From Raoultibacter timonensis (lineage in GTDB: Bacteria > Actinomycetota > Coriobacteriia > Coriobacteriales > Eggerthellaceae): a stretch of DNA of 64,000 nucleotides. Below are positions 54,568 through 63,072 of the stretch, in pieces. A model generated the notes under the pieces. It saw only the letters and a list, made by a program, of their open reading frames with translations. It ran no database searches and was not told where the DNA came from. The first letter of the stretch is position 1. Each line of letters opens with the position of its first letter. The stretch lies in contig NZ_LT964681.1 of NCBI RefSeq assembly GCF_900240215.1, positions 907,540-971,539 of the forward strand, read 5' to 3'. Made by a program: the position numbers and the translations under genes.

Positions 54568-55362
54568 CTAGCCGATCTCGGCGCTGAGGATGCCGACGTT
54601 CGGGCTGTTGGGGTACTCCATCCCTTCGCCGGGGTTCTCGGGCGGGGTCGCCTCGCTGGTCACCCTCACCTCGACGATATCGCGGACGAAGTAGTTGGCC
54701 GAGGTGCGCGTCATCCACAGCTGGTTGTTGCCGCCGACCGACGCAGACAGGTCCTCGTCGTTGATCTCGTAGGAGATGACCCCGTGGCGCCCGACGACGT
54801 ATGCGATCGGAATCGCGAGCTCGGTTCCGTCGCTCGACACGAACGTGAGCGTGTTGACACCCGAGCGCGCTTCGGCGCGATCGAGGAGGTAGGACACCGG
54901 GATGCCCTTCACGTCCGCCGTGATGATGGCTTTGCCGTCGGCGGGGTTGCCGCCGCACGTGCAGGTCATGACCTGCTGGACGCTGCTCTCGGAGGCGAGC
55001 TCGTCAACCGGCAGCGTAAACGCCTGATCGACGTCGCCCGACACCGTGATCTTCCATTCGAGGGGGTTGCCGACCGCGAAATCGTCGGTCGCGTTGCACA
55101 GCGCGGCGGTGGCGCGCTGGAACACGTCTTTGATGATACTGTTCGGCGTGATCGCGGTCTGATCGTATGCGAACTCGCCCTGCGATGCCTCGGCTTCGTT
55201 TACGCTCGGCGCAACGCCGCTCGCAGCATCGGCCTTTGTGCTTGCGGAAGACGCATCGCCTGCGCCCTGCGGCGCCTCTTCTGCGAGGGCCGTCCCCCCG
55301 CCCGAGATCACGAGCGTTGCCGCCATGGTCCCGAGTAGTACGTTCTTCTTTATGTCTTGCAT
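54568..55362 (-). CDS. Exported molybdopterin-oxidoreductase-fold protein (sulfite oxidase family)
   Basis: 264 aa. Sec-type signal peptide (about residues 1-28, ending ALA-EE, no twin arginine), a Ser/Ala linker and an Oxidored_molyb (PF00174) fold with the candidate Mo-ligand cysteine in 'MTCTCGGNPADGK'. It lacks the C-terminal Mo-co_dimer domain, which is encoded by the next in-frame gene after a single stop codon. The ATG at 55362 (GGAG upstream) is 14 nt after the end of the cytochrome gene. Because folded molybdenum-cofactor proteins normally need Tat, a Sec signal raises doubt that it carries the cofactor. Confidence 0.8.
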   Translation of the reverse strand: MQDIKKNVLLGTMAATLVISGGGTALAEEAPQGAGDASSASTKADAASGVAPSVNEAEASQGEFAYDQTAITPNSIIKDVFQRATAALCNATDDFAVGNPLEWKITVSGDVDQAFTLPVDELASESSVQQVMTCTCGGNPADGKAIITADVKGIPVSYLLDRAEARSGVNTLTFVSSDGTELAIPIAYVVGRHGVISYEINDEDLSASVGGNNQLWMTRTSANYFVRDIVEVRVTSEATPPENPGEGMEYPNSPNVGILSAEIG

Positions 55363-55376
55363 GGTCGTCTCCAGAT

Positions 55377-56984
55377 CTACTTTACATGGAACAGGAAGTT
55401 GGTATCGCGCGAGCAAACGCGATCGGAACCGTCGGGCTGCGTGCTCGTCGTGCGAATCTTGAGCAGGTAGCTGCCCGCTTCCTGCGGGGTGTAGTTCAGC
55501 CGCCAGTACGTCCAGCAGGTCGGATCGTTGTCGGGAGTCTCAAGCGTCGTCCAGGTCTTGCCATGGTCAAGCGAGTACTCGACCTTAGAAATCGGCTCGT
55601 CGTAGGCATCGGCGTATCCCTCGATGGTGAGTTCTTTGCCAGCCTGTCCCTCAAGCACTACACCGTCGGGGAAGTTGAGTACGGCGCTGTTCGGCTTACC
55701 CTGCATCTTGCCCGTGTCGGGGTCGAGCGGAGTACCGACTCCCTCTTCCTCTTCCTCCTCCCCGTCGGAAGGCACGGTTACGAAGCTGATGGACTGGATC
55801 GCCTTGATGTAGGAAGCCGCCGAATTGCGCGGGACGGCCAGCGTCACCGGATAACCCTGATGCGCGGGCAGCGGCTCGCCGTTGATCTCGGTTACGAGCA
55901 GGCAATCCTCATAGTTGATCTCATCGAATCCAGGGGAGACCATGTTGTAGCCGTCCTCCGACGTGCACTTGATGTTCGTCACGCCGTCTGCGGGCTTCAC
56001 GTAATCGATAATATCCTTCATCGAAACGCCAGTGAGCTCGGCTTGGTAGATCCATGCGTTACCGGTCGCGTTTTCGATGCACCCCTGCTTCTGAACGGAG
56101 CTCTTGGTGCCAAATTTCTCAACAAGTTCGGTAACCGTCATCTCGATGGGGTTCTCGACCTCGCCGTCGATGGTGAGCGTCCAAGCATCGGCAACCGCGG
56201 GGTCGGTGTCGGTGCGCCATTCGGACGGCTCGTTGTTGAGCGATTCGAAGAAAAGCTGGCTGTTATCGGAAATGGTGGTCTGATCGTAGGTCACATCGAG
56301 ATTCGCTTCATCGGCTTTCACGTCGGTGATTCCCTTGTACAGATCGTACTTCGCGTAATCCCACAGGTTGAACTTGCCGTCGGAATCAATGAAATGGCAC
56401 GAATCGCAGCTTCCGTCCATGGCTGTGAATTGGGGATTGCTGTTATGGATGCCATGGAGCGTTTCGACCAGCTGGATGTTTCCAAAACCCGCATTGCGAT
56501 GGCAGCCGAGGCAGTTCGCAATGGTCACCTGGGTGGGGTAGCCCATGGCGTACACGTTGTGCTTGGTGTCGAGGCTCATCACCACATCTTCGATCGATTC
56601 GTGGCAGGCAAGGCAACCGCGGTCGTCGGCGTTCAAATAGCTGATGTTCCAGCCCTTTTCGTCTGCTGGAACCGGCTGGTAGGTGAACCCGAACTGGTCG
56701 GTGTACGTGTTGGGCGTATTGCGCTCGGCGTTCGCGGCCACTTTATCGGCGTAGGTGAGCTTCTCGTTGTACTCGGAATAGCTATCGAGGTACGTGCCTC
56801 CGTCCTCGCCGAATCCGATGTTGTTTCCCATGCGCCCGAAGCTATCGTAGTCTATGGGCGACGAATTGTCTGCGGCATCGTCACTTCCGTCCGCTTTCGT
56901 TTCGCTCGGCGTGCACGCGGCCAAAAGGCCGAGCGCCATCACCAGACACAACGAAAACACGGTCAGTTTTTGTTTTGCCTTCAT
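55377..56984 (-). CDS. Trihaem cytochrome c - sulfite-oxidase-fold fusion lipoprotein
   Basis: 535 aa. Lipoprotein signal with LAAC lipobox (Cys ~24). Three CxxCH haem sites: CLACH near 125, CLGCH near 158, CDSCH near 192. An Oxidored_molyb fold (about 260-420, candidate Cys in 'SVQKQGCIENATGN') and a Mo-co_dimer domain (about 445-535, 'ELTIEGYADAYDEPI') follow. The fusion suggests direct transfer between haem c and the catalytic or binding fold at the outer membrane face. It starts with AAGGAGG before ATG and heads a three-gene operon whose other two genes are a haemless paralogue cut in two. A Crp/Fnr regulator is divergent. The substrate is unknown; an S- or N-oxide or an electron-storage role are possibilities. 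Confidence 0.85.
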   Translation of the reverse strand: MKAKQKLTVFSLCLVMALGLLAACTPSETKADGSDDAADNSSPIDYDSFGRMGNNIGFGEDGGTYLDSYSEYNEKLTYADKVAANAERNTPNTYTDQFGFTYQPVPADEKGWNISYLNADDRGCLACHESIEDVVMSLDTKHNVYAMGYPTQVTIANCLGCHRNAGFGNIQLVETLHGIHNSNPQFTAMDGSCDSCHFIDSDGKFNLWDYAKYDLYKGITDVKADEANLDVTYDQTTISDNSQLFFESLNNEPSEWRTDTDPAVADAWTLTIDGEVENPIEMTVTELVEKFGTKSSVQKQGCIENATGNAWIYQAELTGVSMKDIIDYVKPADGVTNIKCTSEDGYNMVSPGFDEINYEDCLLVTEINGEPLPAHQGYPVTLAVPRNSAASYIKAIQSISFVTVPSDGEEEEEEGVGTPLDPDTGKMQGKPNSAVLNFPDGVVLEGQAGKELTIEGYADAYDEPISKVEYSLDHGKTWTTLETPDNDPTCWTYWRLNYTPQEAGSYLLKIRTTSTQPDGSDRVCSRDTNFLFHVK

Positions 56985-57076
56985 TCGCTTCCTCCTTTGT
57001 CTATCGTCTTGTTTGCCGAGATAATCCGGCAGGTTTCTTCCCCGGCAGGATTGTACGGAAAAGGATGTTTCGGCTG

Positions 57077-57140
57077 TAGGCGCTCAGAATCGAGTGCGAC
57101 ACGATTTTTCGCGCGAACCGCACCCTCGCCTGAGCGCCTA
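57077..57140. promoter_or_regulatory. Long inverted repeat in the cytochrome/Crp divergent region
   Basis: 11-bp perfect arms TAGGCGCTCAG / CTGAGCGCCTA, 42 nt apart, with a second imperfect pair (CGAGTGCG / CGCACCCTCG) nested inside. It lies between the divergent promoters and could be a cruciform-type operator or an RNA hairpin in the cytochrome leader. It is not a classical TTGAT-N4-ATCAA FNR site. Confidence 0.45.
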
Positions 57141-57170
57141 TGGTTATCCTCATATCGAAATGATCGGCTT

Positions 57171-57179
57171 TGCTACAAT
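57171..57179 (+). promoter_or_regulatory. Extended -10 promoter of Crp/Fnr-family gene
   Basis: TGCTACAAT on the plus strand. Transcription from it would begin near 57187, which rules out the longest in-frame start of the downstream gene. Confidence 0.5.
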
Positions 57180-57280
57180 ACGCTCGAACGCAAAGGGACG
57201 GAAGCGATGCGGAAGCGAATCGCCGCATGCAGAAACAGCGCCGCACGCCAGGCAAGGCGCAGGCGATAGAAAGAGCGGGT

Positions 57281-58012
57281 ATGAGGGTCAGAGGGCAAAA
57301 GGGGTGCAACGATGCAACGTCGATCATGTTCATATCGGCGCTGCATCAACGGATCGACTTCGATCGGTACCTCGATCAGGGAACGACGGTCAAGCTCTTC
57401 ATCGACGAAGAGCTCGATGCGGTTTGCGAAAACGACGAGGACGTCTACCTTTACTATGTGAAGTCCGGCGCGCTTGAAGTCGGCATGAACCGCGATGCCG
57501 AGCGCAATACCATCTTCTTCATTCGCAGCGAAGGCGATGCGGTCATATGCAGCCGCCAGGGTTACCTGTCGTTCGGAACGAACCGCTTCACGCTCAAGGC
57601 AGTCAGAAACACCGTTCTCGTAGGTTTCACCCTCAAGCAGGTGAAGGAGCTCATTCGCAGCGACGATGACTTCCTCGAAGACTACCTCTACGAGATGCAT
57701 ATGGCTATGGCCCAGATGGGACACCGCATCGACACGACCGCGCACCAATCGAGCAGCCGCCGTATACTGCTATGGCTCGACAAGCTGTGCGAAGCGAACG
57801 AGCCCGTTGCCGATGGCGCATACCGCATTCCCTGCAACCTGACGGTCGACGAGTTGGCCGGGCTGCTGCTCATCCACTATGCAACGTGCAACAAGCTGCT
57901 CAAAGCCCTCAAAGAGCGCAACATCGTCAACAAAACCCGAACGCACTTGGAGATAGCGGATCGAGCTCAGATCAAGGAATTGCTGCGAGACGAGAACCCT
58001 GTGCTGTATTAG
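57281..58012 (+). CDS. Crp/Fnr-family transcriptional regulator
   Basis: 243 aa from ATG 57281. A cyclic-nucleotide-binding-like beta roll (about residues 30-130: 'VYLYYVKSGALEVGMN', 'FFIRSEGDAVICSRQGYLS'), a long dimer helix and a C-terminal winged HTH ('LTVDELAGLLLIHYATCNK...LLKALKERNIV'). There is no N-terminal Cys cluster, so it is not an FNR-type iron-sulfur sensor. It is divergent from the cytochrome/Mo-fold operon, its likely target. The start is uncertain: ATG 57326 is possible, but neither has a strong ribosome site. Confidence 0.82.
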   Translation: MRVRGQKGCNDATSIMFISALHQRIDFDRYLDQGTTVKLFIDEELDAVCENDEDVYLYYVKSGALEVGMNRDAERNTIFFIRSEGDAVICSRQGYLSFGTNRFTLKAVRNTVLVGFTLKQVKELIRSDDDFLEDYLYEMHMAMAQMGHRIDTTAHQSSSRRILLWLDKLCEANEPVADGAYRIPCNLTVDELAGLLLIHYATCNKLLKALKERNIVNKTRTHLEIADRAQIKELLRDENPVLY

Positions 58013-58433
58013 ATCAACGGCGTACCAGAACGAACGGTTATGGCCCCGTGGAAAAGGAGCTCGTCTCGTCTTTCGCCCAAGGACTCGTGCTGGTTCGTGA
58101 CGGTGGGCAATTGCAACATTGTCGCGTTTCGCCGTGACTGCTTTGCCAAAGCGAGTGCTCCGAAAAAGCCGAGGGCAGCGGTGAATGCAGGGTTGTCGCC
58201 GACGACGGCACAAGGCGCAAAGTCCGTGTAAAACGAACCGCCGCTCAGACGATTCCGCTCCTGGTTCAACGACGGACCAAAAGAAGCCAAACTCGATGCG
58301 GGCGCACCGGGAAGGCAGTCGCGCACCCGGCGTGCTCGGCAAGCGGCCGAACGCGATACCGCGCGAATCCCAGCGCGCATTCGGTGCACTATAATGAGAT
58401 GACGCAACCCCTCGGGGCTACGACGGAGGAGAT
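58013..58433. other. 421-nt region without a supported gene
   Basis: Several overlapping frames exist on both strands but none has a ribosome site or a recognisable family. A minus-strand frame (58009-58240, 'NPAFTAALGFFGALALAKQ') has a protein-like look and may be a relic. No strong terminator is seen after the Crp gene. The last 20 nt hold the GGAGGAG site for the LuxR gene. Confidence 0.45.
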
Positions 58434-59924
58434 ATGGGGAAAACGCACCAGGAACGCAATGCTCTGCAACGCTCGTCAGGCAAGCGCTACGGCATCGCCG
58501 TCGCTGGCTTTACGTGCCTGTATGCCGTATGCGTTTCATTCTTTTACTCCAGCTGGCTGGTTAGCCAGCCGAGCTTTTCCCCGGCATCGTTCGACAATGT
58601 GCTGAACCCGACGATATTCGTCGTGTCGCTGCTATTCTCCGTACTCGTCGGTTCGAAGCTGACTCACCTTGTCCGCCTGCCTTGTCTCGCGCTCGGCTAC
58701 AGCGGATTCGTCCTCGCGCTCGGTAGCGCGTTTTTTGCCGCAACGACATGCCTCGACCAAGCTGTTGTTGCCGTATCGGCCCTCGCAGCGGGGATCGGCA
58801 TGGCGCTGGTCATGCCCTTCTACTTCGAGGCGTTTGCGTGCTATTCGTCGCGCCGCATCGCCATCGCCTTCGGCATCATGTCGCTCGGCGGCATGGCAGC
58901 GAACATGCTGCTCGGCTTCGCCCCCGATATAGTATCGCTGGTTCTGTATGGTGCGCTGCTCGCAGCTTCGGCGCTATGCCTCGCGTTCACCCGGCACGCA
59001 GAAACCTCCGAGAACGGCAAAATCGAACGGGACCGCCGAATCCCTTCGCCCCATCCCGTGCTGTCGAAGCAGGATTTCCTCAACGTGTTTCTCGTATCGG
59101 GCATTTGCACGTTCGCGCTCTCCATTGTGTACGGCATCCTCGATACCGCAGCTACCGGCACAAGCACTTCGCCGGCTACTTCGATTCTCATCTCGCAGTT
59201 CGGCGGCATTGCGGCGGCAGTTGTATTCCTCGTTTACTTCGGGACGCGTACGAAACCGCCTACGTCGTTGCTCTTCAACGTGGTGTTCGGCATTTTGGCT
59301 ACGGGCATCTTGTTTCTGCCGTTCCTCTCGAGCGATTACGCCGTATCGCTGAACATCTTGGCCGCCGCCGGATGGAAGCTCGTCATGCTAGCGCTGTTCT
59401 ACCTCGTCGTAACCACGTACGCGCGGAGCAGAACGAAACTGCTCGTCGGTATCTCGCTTTCATATGCGCTTCCACGTTTCGGCCTGTTCATCGGTCAGAA
59501 CGTCGCCCAGCTGCTTGGCGTTGGCAGTACCGCCGATTTCGTGCGCACCACGGCGGTCGCCTTCTTCCTGCTGTACCTCATCCTCATGGTCATCTGGATG
59601 GTGAACTCGCACGAACGCAAGCGCGCCGAATCGCAAGCACGGGCCGCCGACGAGCTGCTCGGTCGTTTTGCACAAGAACAGGAAAACGTGCGCAAGCTAC
59701 GCTGCGAAGCATTGGCCGCCGATTGCGGATTGACCAACCGGGAAAGCGACATCCTCTATCTGCTTGCCCAAGGACGCGATGTCGCCTCGATCTGCGAAAC
59801 GCTCTTCTTGTCCAAGAACACGGTGAAGAGCTATCAGAAAACTATCTACTCGAAGCTTGGCGTGCACAGCAAACAAGAGATCATCGATCTCGTAAACACT
59901 GCCAATTCTTCCCGTAACGCCTGA
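58434..59924 (+). CDS. Membrane-bound LuxR-type transcriptional regulator
   Basis: 496 aa. About 12 membrane helices (residues ~20-390) and a C-terminal LuxR HTH 'LTNRESDILYLLAQGRDVA...SKNTVKSYQKTIYSKLGV'. The start has GGAGGAG 3 nt upstream. It is followed on the same strand, after 145 nt, by a Tat flavoprotein, its probable target. The small CACACC/GGTGTG hairpin (59962-59979) between them lacks a T tract, so read-through or separate promoters are both possible. Confidence 0.88.
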   Translation: MGKTHQERNALQRSSGKRYGIAVAGFTCLYAVCVSFFYSSWLVSQPSFSPASFDNVLNPTIFVVSLLFSVLVGSKLTHLVRLPCLALGYSGFVLALGSAFFAATTCLDQAVVAVSALAAGIGMALVMPFYFEAFACYSSRRIAIAFGIMSLGGMAANMLLGFAPDIVSLVLYGALLAASALCLAFTRHAETSENGKIERDRRIPSPHPVLSKQDFLNVFLVSGICTFALSIVYGILDTAATGTSTSPATSILISQFGGIAAAVVFLVYFGTRTKPPTSLLFNVVFGILATGILFLPFLSSDYAVSLNILAAAGWKLVMLALFYLVVTTYARSRTKLLVGISLSYALPRFGLFIGQNVAQLLGVGSTADFVRTTAVAFFLLYLILMVIWMVNSHERKRAESQARAADELLGRFAQEQENVRKLRCEALAADCGLTNRESDILYLLAQGRDVASICETLFLSKNTVKSYQKTIYSKLGVHSKQEIIDLVNTANSSRNA

Positions 59925-60069
59925 TCATGCACCCCACTTTAAGGGGGGTTTCGCAGTTTCCCACACCAGGTGGGGTGTGCGCATGCATTACCTCCCGTAC
60001 GCTGGGTTCCGTCAGATGCGCTTTTCTCAAGGCATCGAAGCAAGTGGAACACCAACAGAGGAGGCACCT

Positions 60070-61635
60070 ATGGGGAATACCGCACAACACGCTCAGGGAG
60101 TATCGCGCCGTTCGTTCATTACCGGAGCAGCCGCAGCAGGCGTGCTTGCCGGACTGGGCTTAGCGGGATGCGCGCCACAGGATAAGAAAACCGCATCGGC
60201 TACCACGAACGGTGCCGATACGAAATGGGACGAGGAATGCGACGTACTCGTCGTAGGCAGCGGTTACACGGGCCTTGCTGCGGCGCTCGAAGCGAAGAAT
60301 GCCGGCGCCGATGTTAAGGTCATCGAGAAAACGGCGCGCGTAGGCGGCAACTCCGCTCTCGCGGCCGGCGACTTCGCCGTATGCAATTCCAGCGTGCAAG
60401 AGCGTGAGGGCGTACAGGATTCGGTTGAGCAATACGTCGACGATATGATGGTAGCGGGTCTGTATCTTAACGACAAGGAAAAGTGTCGCGTGATCGCCGA
60501 GAAGTCCAACGAGACGTGGGAGTGGACCCTCGAGATGGGCGCGACCTGGGCGACGAACGACGAGGGCGAGCACTTCCTCTATCCGTACGGCGGCCACACC
60601 GTTATGCGCTCCATTGCACAGGGAGAAGGCGGCGGGGCGAACGTTACCGGCCCCTTCGCTGAGAAACTCAAAGAAATGGGCGTCGAGGTGGAGACGAAGC
60701 GGATGCTCACCGACCTGGTGAAGGATGAGAGCGGACGCGTCATCGGAGCCATCGTCCATGACAAGCCGAGCGGCAACGACACGGAAAGCGGCACGCCCGT
60801 CGCCATCAAGGCGAAAAAAGCCGTCGTGTTGGCCGCCGGAGGATTCGGGCGCGACCTCGAATTCCGCCAAGCGCAAGACCCCCGACTCGACGATACGGTG
60901 GACTGCACGAACCAGGAAGGAGCTACAGCAGAGAGCCTGCGCGCTTCGGTCGCCGCTGGAGCGATGGCGGTGCACACCGACTGGATCCAACTCCTTCCCT
61001 TCATGAGCCCCGATGAGCAAGGGTACGGAGTTGCCGCCTTCTACACCGACGGGCAGGCAAGCTACGCCCCCACGCTGAACGTTGCCACCGGCAAGCGAAT
61101 CGTCAACGAACTGACCGACCGCAAGCGCTATGCCGATGCCATTCTGGAAACCGGACAGCCGTGCGTGCAGATTACGTGCAAGAAAGCGCTGTACGACGGA
61201 GGAAGCGGACTCGAAAGCGCCATCAAGGCCGGTATCACCACCGAATTTGCTTCCATCGAAGAGGCGGCCGAACACTACGGCATGCCCGTCGATGCCGTGA
61301 AGGAGGAAATCGCTCGTTACAACACGTTTGTCGAGAATAAGATCGACGAAGATTTCGGAAAGCCCATCCCGGAAGACGCCCAGCCCATCGACGAGGCTCC
61401 GTTCTACGGCGTACGCCTGTGGCCGAAGGTGCATCACTGCATGGGCGGCGTAAAAACCGACCTCGACTGCCGCGTGGTCGATATGAACCTTCAGGTTATC
61501 CCCGGCTTGTACGCAGCAGGCGAAGCAGTGGGAGGCATCCACGGTGCCTGCCGTTTGGGCTCGTGCGCTACGGCCGACTGCTTGGTGAACGGCCGCATCG
61601 CGGGCCAGAACGCCGCCAACGAGCAGACCGCGTAA
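60070..61635 (+). CDS. Tat-lipoprotein FAD reductase (fumarate/urocanate reductase-like)
   Basis: 521 aa. Tat motif 'VSRRSFITGAAAAGVLAG' with lipobox LAGC. 'VLVVGSGYTGLAAALEAKN' binds FAD near residue 60. The active-site end 'KVHHCMGGVKTD', 'IPGLYAAGEAVGGIHGACR' and 'ATADCLVNGRIAGQNAA' is the closest of the five paralogues to classical soluble fumarate reductases (H-x-x-MGG ... HG-x-x-RLG ... GRIAG). The ATG at 60070 follows GAGGAGG; earlier in-frame starts only add an unrelated leader. It lies downstream of a LuxR membrane regulator. A fumarate-like enoate is a reasonable guess at substrate but is not proven. Confidence 0.88.
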   Translation: MGNTAQHAQGVSRRSFITGAAAAGVLAGLGLAGCAPQDKKTASATTNGADTKWDEECDVLVVGSGYTGLAAALEAKNAGADVKVIEKTARVGGNSALAAGDFAVCNSSVQEREGVQDSVEQYVDDMMVAGLYLNDKEKCRVIAEKSNETWEWTLEMGATWATNDEGEHFLYPYGGHTVMRSIAQGEGGGANVTGPFAEKLKEMGVEVETKRMLTDLVKDESGRVIGAIVHDKPSGNDTESGTPVAIKAKKAVVLAAGGFGRDLEFRQAQDPRLDDTVDCTNQEGATAESLRASVAAGAMAVHTDWIQLLPFMSPDEQGYGVAAFYTDGQASYAPTLNVATGKRIVNELTDRKRYADAILETGQPCVQITCKKALYDGGSGLESAIKAGITTEFASIEEAAEHYGMPVDAVKEEIARYNTFVENKIDEDFGKPIPEDAQPIDEAPFYGVRLWPKVHHCMGGVKTDLDCRVVDMNLQVIPGLYAAGEAVGGIHGACRLGSCATADCLVNGRIAGQNAANEQTA

Positions 61636-61659
61636 CGTTGCGTTTTCCTCCCAGCATCC

Positions 61660-61684
61660 AGACCCCACCTGCCAAGGCGGGGTC
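61660..61684 (+). terminator. Stem-loop after flavoprotein gene
   Basis: AGACCCC(A)CC / GG(C)GGGGTCT, one mismatch, 25 nt past the stop, without a T tract. Probable 3' boundary of the 60070-61635 transcript. Confidence 0.5.
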
Positions 61685-61794
61685 TCCCGCATGAACCTTG
61701 CGCCGCGAGGTTCGGAGAAAGGCTGGGTGAGAGAAACTTCGGCATCGCGTCGATCGGGCGCCGAGCGCCCCCGACCCGATAGACAGATCCGGTA

Positions 61795-61827
61795 TGAAAA
61801 AACGGCCTCGCTTCACGCGGGGCCGTT
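61795..61827 (-). terminator. Terminator of tRNA-Ser(CGA)
   Basis: AACGGCC / GGCCGTT stem with a 13-nt loop and six T on the minus strand, 12 nt downstream of the tRNA 3' end. Confidence 0.85.
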
Positions 61828-61838
61828 CGCATTAAAAC

Positions 61839-61931
61839 TGGCGGAGGAGGAGGGATTCGAACCCTCGTCACCGGGGTTGCCGGTGAAACGGTTTTCGAGA
61901 CCGCCGCATTCAACCACTCTGCCACCCCTCC
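61839..61931 (-). tRNA. tRNA-Ser (CGA)
   Basis: 93 nt with the long variable arm of class II tRNAs (ACCGGCAACCCCGGT region). Acceptor GGAGGGG ... CTCCTCC-G-CCA, CCA encoded; anticodon loop CTCGAAA between GCGGT/ACCGT; T arm GGTTCGAATCC. The CGA anticodon reads UCG. It is followed by a T-rich terminator and lies 146 nt downstream of tRNA-Ser(GGA) on the same strand. Confidence 0.95.
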
Positions 61932-61979
61932 GCTTGGGGCAGGCCTCCTCGGTTTTCAGAGTCGACCTATCAAGGCTTC

Positions 61980-62010
61980 GGCAGATCGTCGACAACGTCG
62001 ATCGTCTGCC
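61980..62010 (-). other. Stem-loop between the two tRNA-Ser genes
   Basis: GGCAGA-TCGTCGAC-AAC-GTCGATCG-TCTGCC folds as two helices with a symmetric 3x3 internal loop. It may separate or process a two-tRNA transcript; no T tract follows. Confidence 0.4.
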
Positions 62011-62077
62011 AGGCACCGTTTCCAGCACCTTCGGGTGCGAGCACCCTATGATCACGCGCCGAAACGCGATGTTCATC

Positions 62078-62169
<92 letters not shown>

Positions 62170-62230
62170 ATTCAGCCGTTCGTGGCCGCCGCACGTCTTT
62201 CATAGCCCGTAAAAGCAGCAGCGGATACGT

Positions 62231-62259
62231 AGTATACCTCAGCTAGTATTCGCTCACAA
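62231..62259 (-). promoter_or_regulatory. Promoter of tRNA-Ser(GGA)
   Basis: Minus-strand -35 TTGTGA (62254-62259), 17 bp, -10 TATACT (62231-62236). The -35 lies inside the last codons of the ABC ATPase gene. It may also drive the downstream tRNA-Ser(CGA). Confidence 0.7.
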
Positions 62260-63058
62260 GCGAATAATATCCACCTCTCCGCTGAATCTGCAAAGGTACC
62301 TCGAACAATGCGGTCATCGTTGCGTCGGTAAGCAGTTCTTCTTTCGGGCCATCGGCGTATAGGCGACCGCCTTTCAAGAGTACGAGACGGGTGATTTCGG
62401 GCACTATATCTTCCGGATAATGGGTAACGAGCACGATCGACTTGCCTGCCTGGGCAAGAGCCCGTATGCTCTGCCTCACATGGAACATTCCCTCGGGATC
62501 GAGCCCCGTACACGGTTCATCGAGCACGAGTACCTGGGGATCGTGCACGAGCGCCCGCGCGAACAGCACGCGCCGAGCCTGGCCGGTCGAAAGCGTTTTG
62601 ATGTCGCGATCCGCAAGATCGGCAACATCGAGCAGTTCCATCGCCCGATATGCCTGAGCCATCGAGTGATCGGACACCGTGTGCTGGGGCAGTATTCCGA
62701 GCGTTCCGAACAAACCGCCGCACACCGCATCGATAACGGGCAGATGAACCGTTATCTGATCCTGCATGGTCGATGACACCACGCCGATGCACTTCTTGAT
62801 ATCGCTCAGCAGTACCCTTTCGCTTCCGCGAAAGAGGACGGGCGGGTCGTCGCGATGCAAGGGGAGCACCTCGCGCGTAATGAGCTTGATAAAGGTCGAC
62901 TTCCCCGACCCGTTCGGGCCGAGGATCGCGATGTTCTCGCCTTCATGAAGCGTGAACGAATCGATCGAGAGAATCGGATTGCCCGAACGAACAACAACCG
63001 CCTCTGCGAAATGCAGAAGCGGTTGCGTCTTAGCGCTATGGGATAGCCTGGTATTCAA
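62243..63058 (-). CDS. ABC transporter ATP-binding protein
   Basis: 271 aa, one nucleotide-binding domain. Walker A 'ILGPNGSGKSTFIKLI' near residue 47, Q loop 'VVSSTMQDQ', signature 'LSTGQARRVLFARALV', Walker B 'VLVLDEPCTGLD', H loop 'VLVTHYPEDIVPE'. The overall form ('LLDVADLADRDIKTLSTGQ', 'THYPEDI') resembles the ModF/YlmA-like branch of uncertain substrate. No permease or binding protein is adjacent, so it may be an orphan ATPase or act with a distant partner. It follows the parvulin-type foldase gene by 14 nt on the same strand. Confidence 0.85.
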   Translation of the reverse strand: MNTRLSHSAKTQPLLHFAEAVVVRSGNPILSIDSFTLHEGENIAILGPNGSGKSTFIKLITREVLPLHRDDPPVLFRGSERVLLSDIKKCIGVVSSTMQDQITVHLPVIDAVCGGLFGTLGILPQHTVSDHSMAQAYRAMELLDVADLADRDIKTLSTGQARRVLFARALVHDPQVLVLDEPCTGLDPEGMFHVRQSIRALAQAGKSIVLVTHYPEDIVPEITRLVLLKGGRLYADGPKEELLTDATMTALFEVPLQIQRRGGYYSLVSEY

Positions 63059-63072
63059 GCGCGCGTCGAAGC

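Noticed and set aside
55167-57269. 700-codon plus-strand open frame opposite the cytochrome operon
   Set aside because: Shadow of the haem/Mo-fold genes, which carry clear CxxCH and domain motifs on the minus strand.
58009-58407. Minus-strand 132-codon frame between Crp and LuxR genes
   Set aside because: Part of it looks protein-like, but there is no ribosome site, no known family, and it overlaps the end of the Crp gene; listed only as unexplained intergenic sequence.
60160-61692. 510-codon minus-strand frame opposite the last flavoprotein
   Set aside because: Antisense shadow without start signals or recognisable domains.
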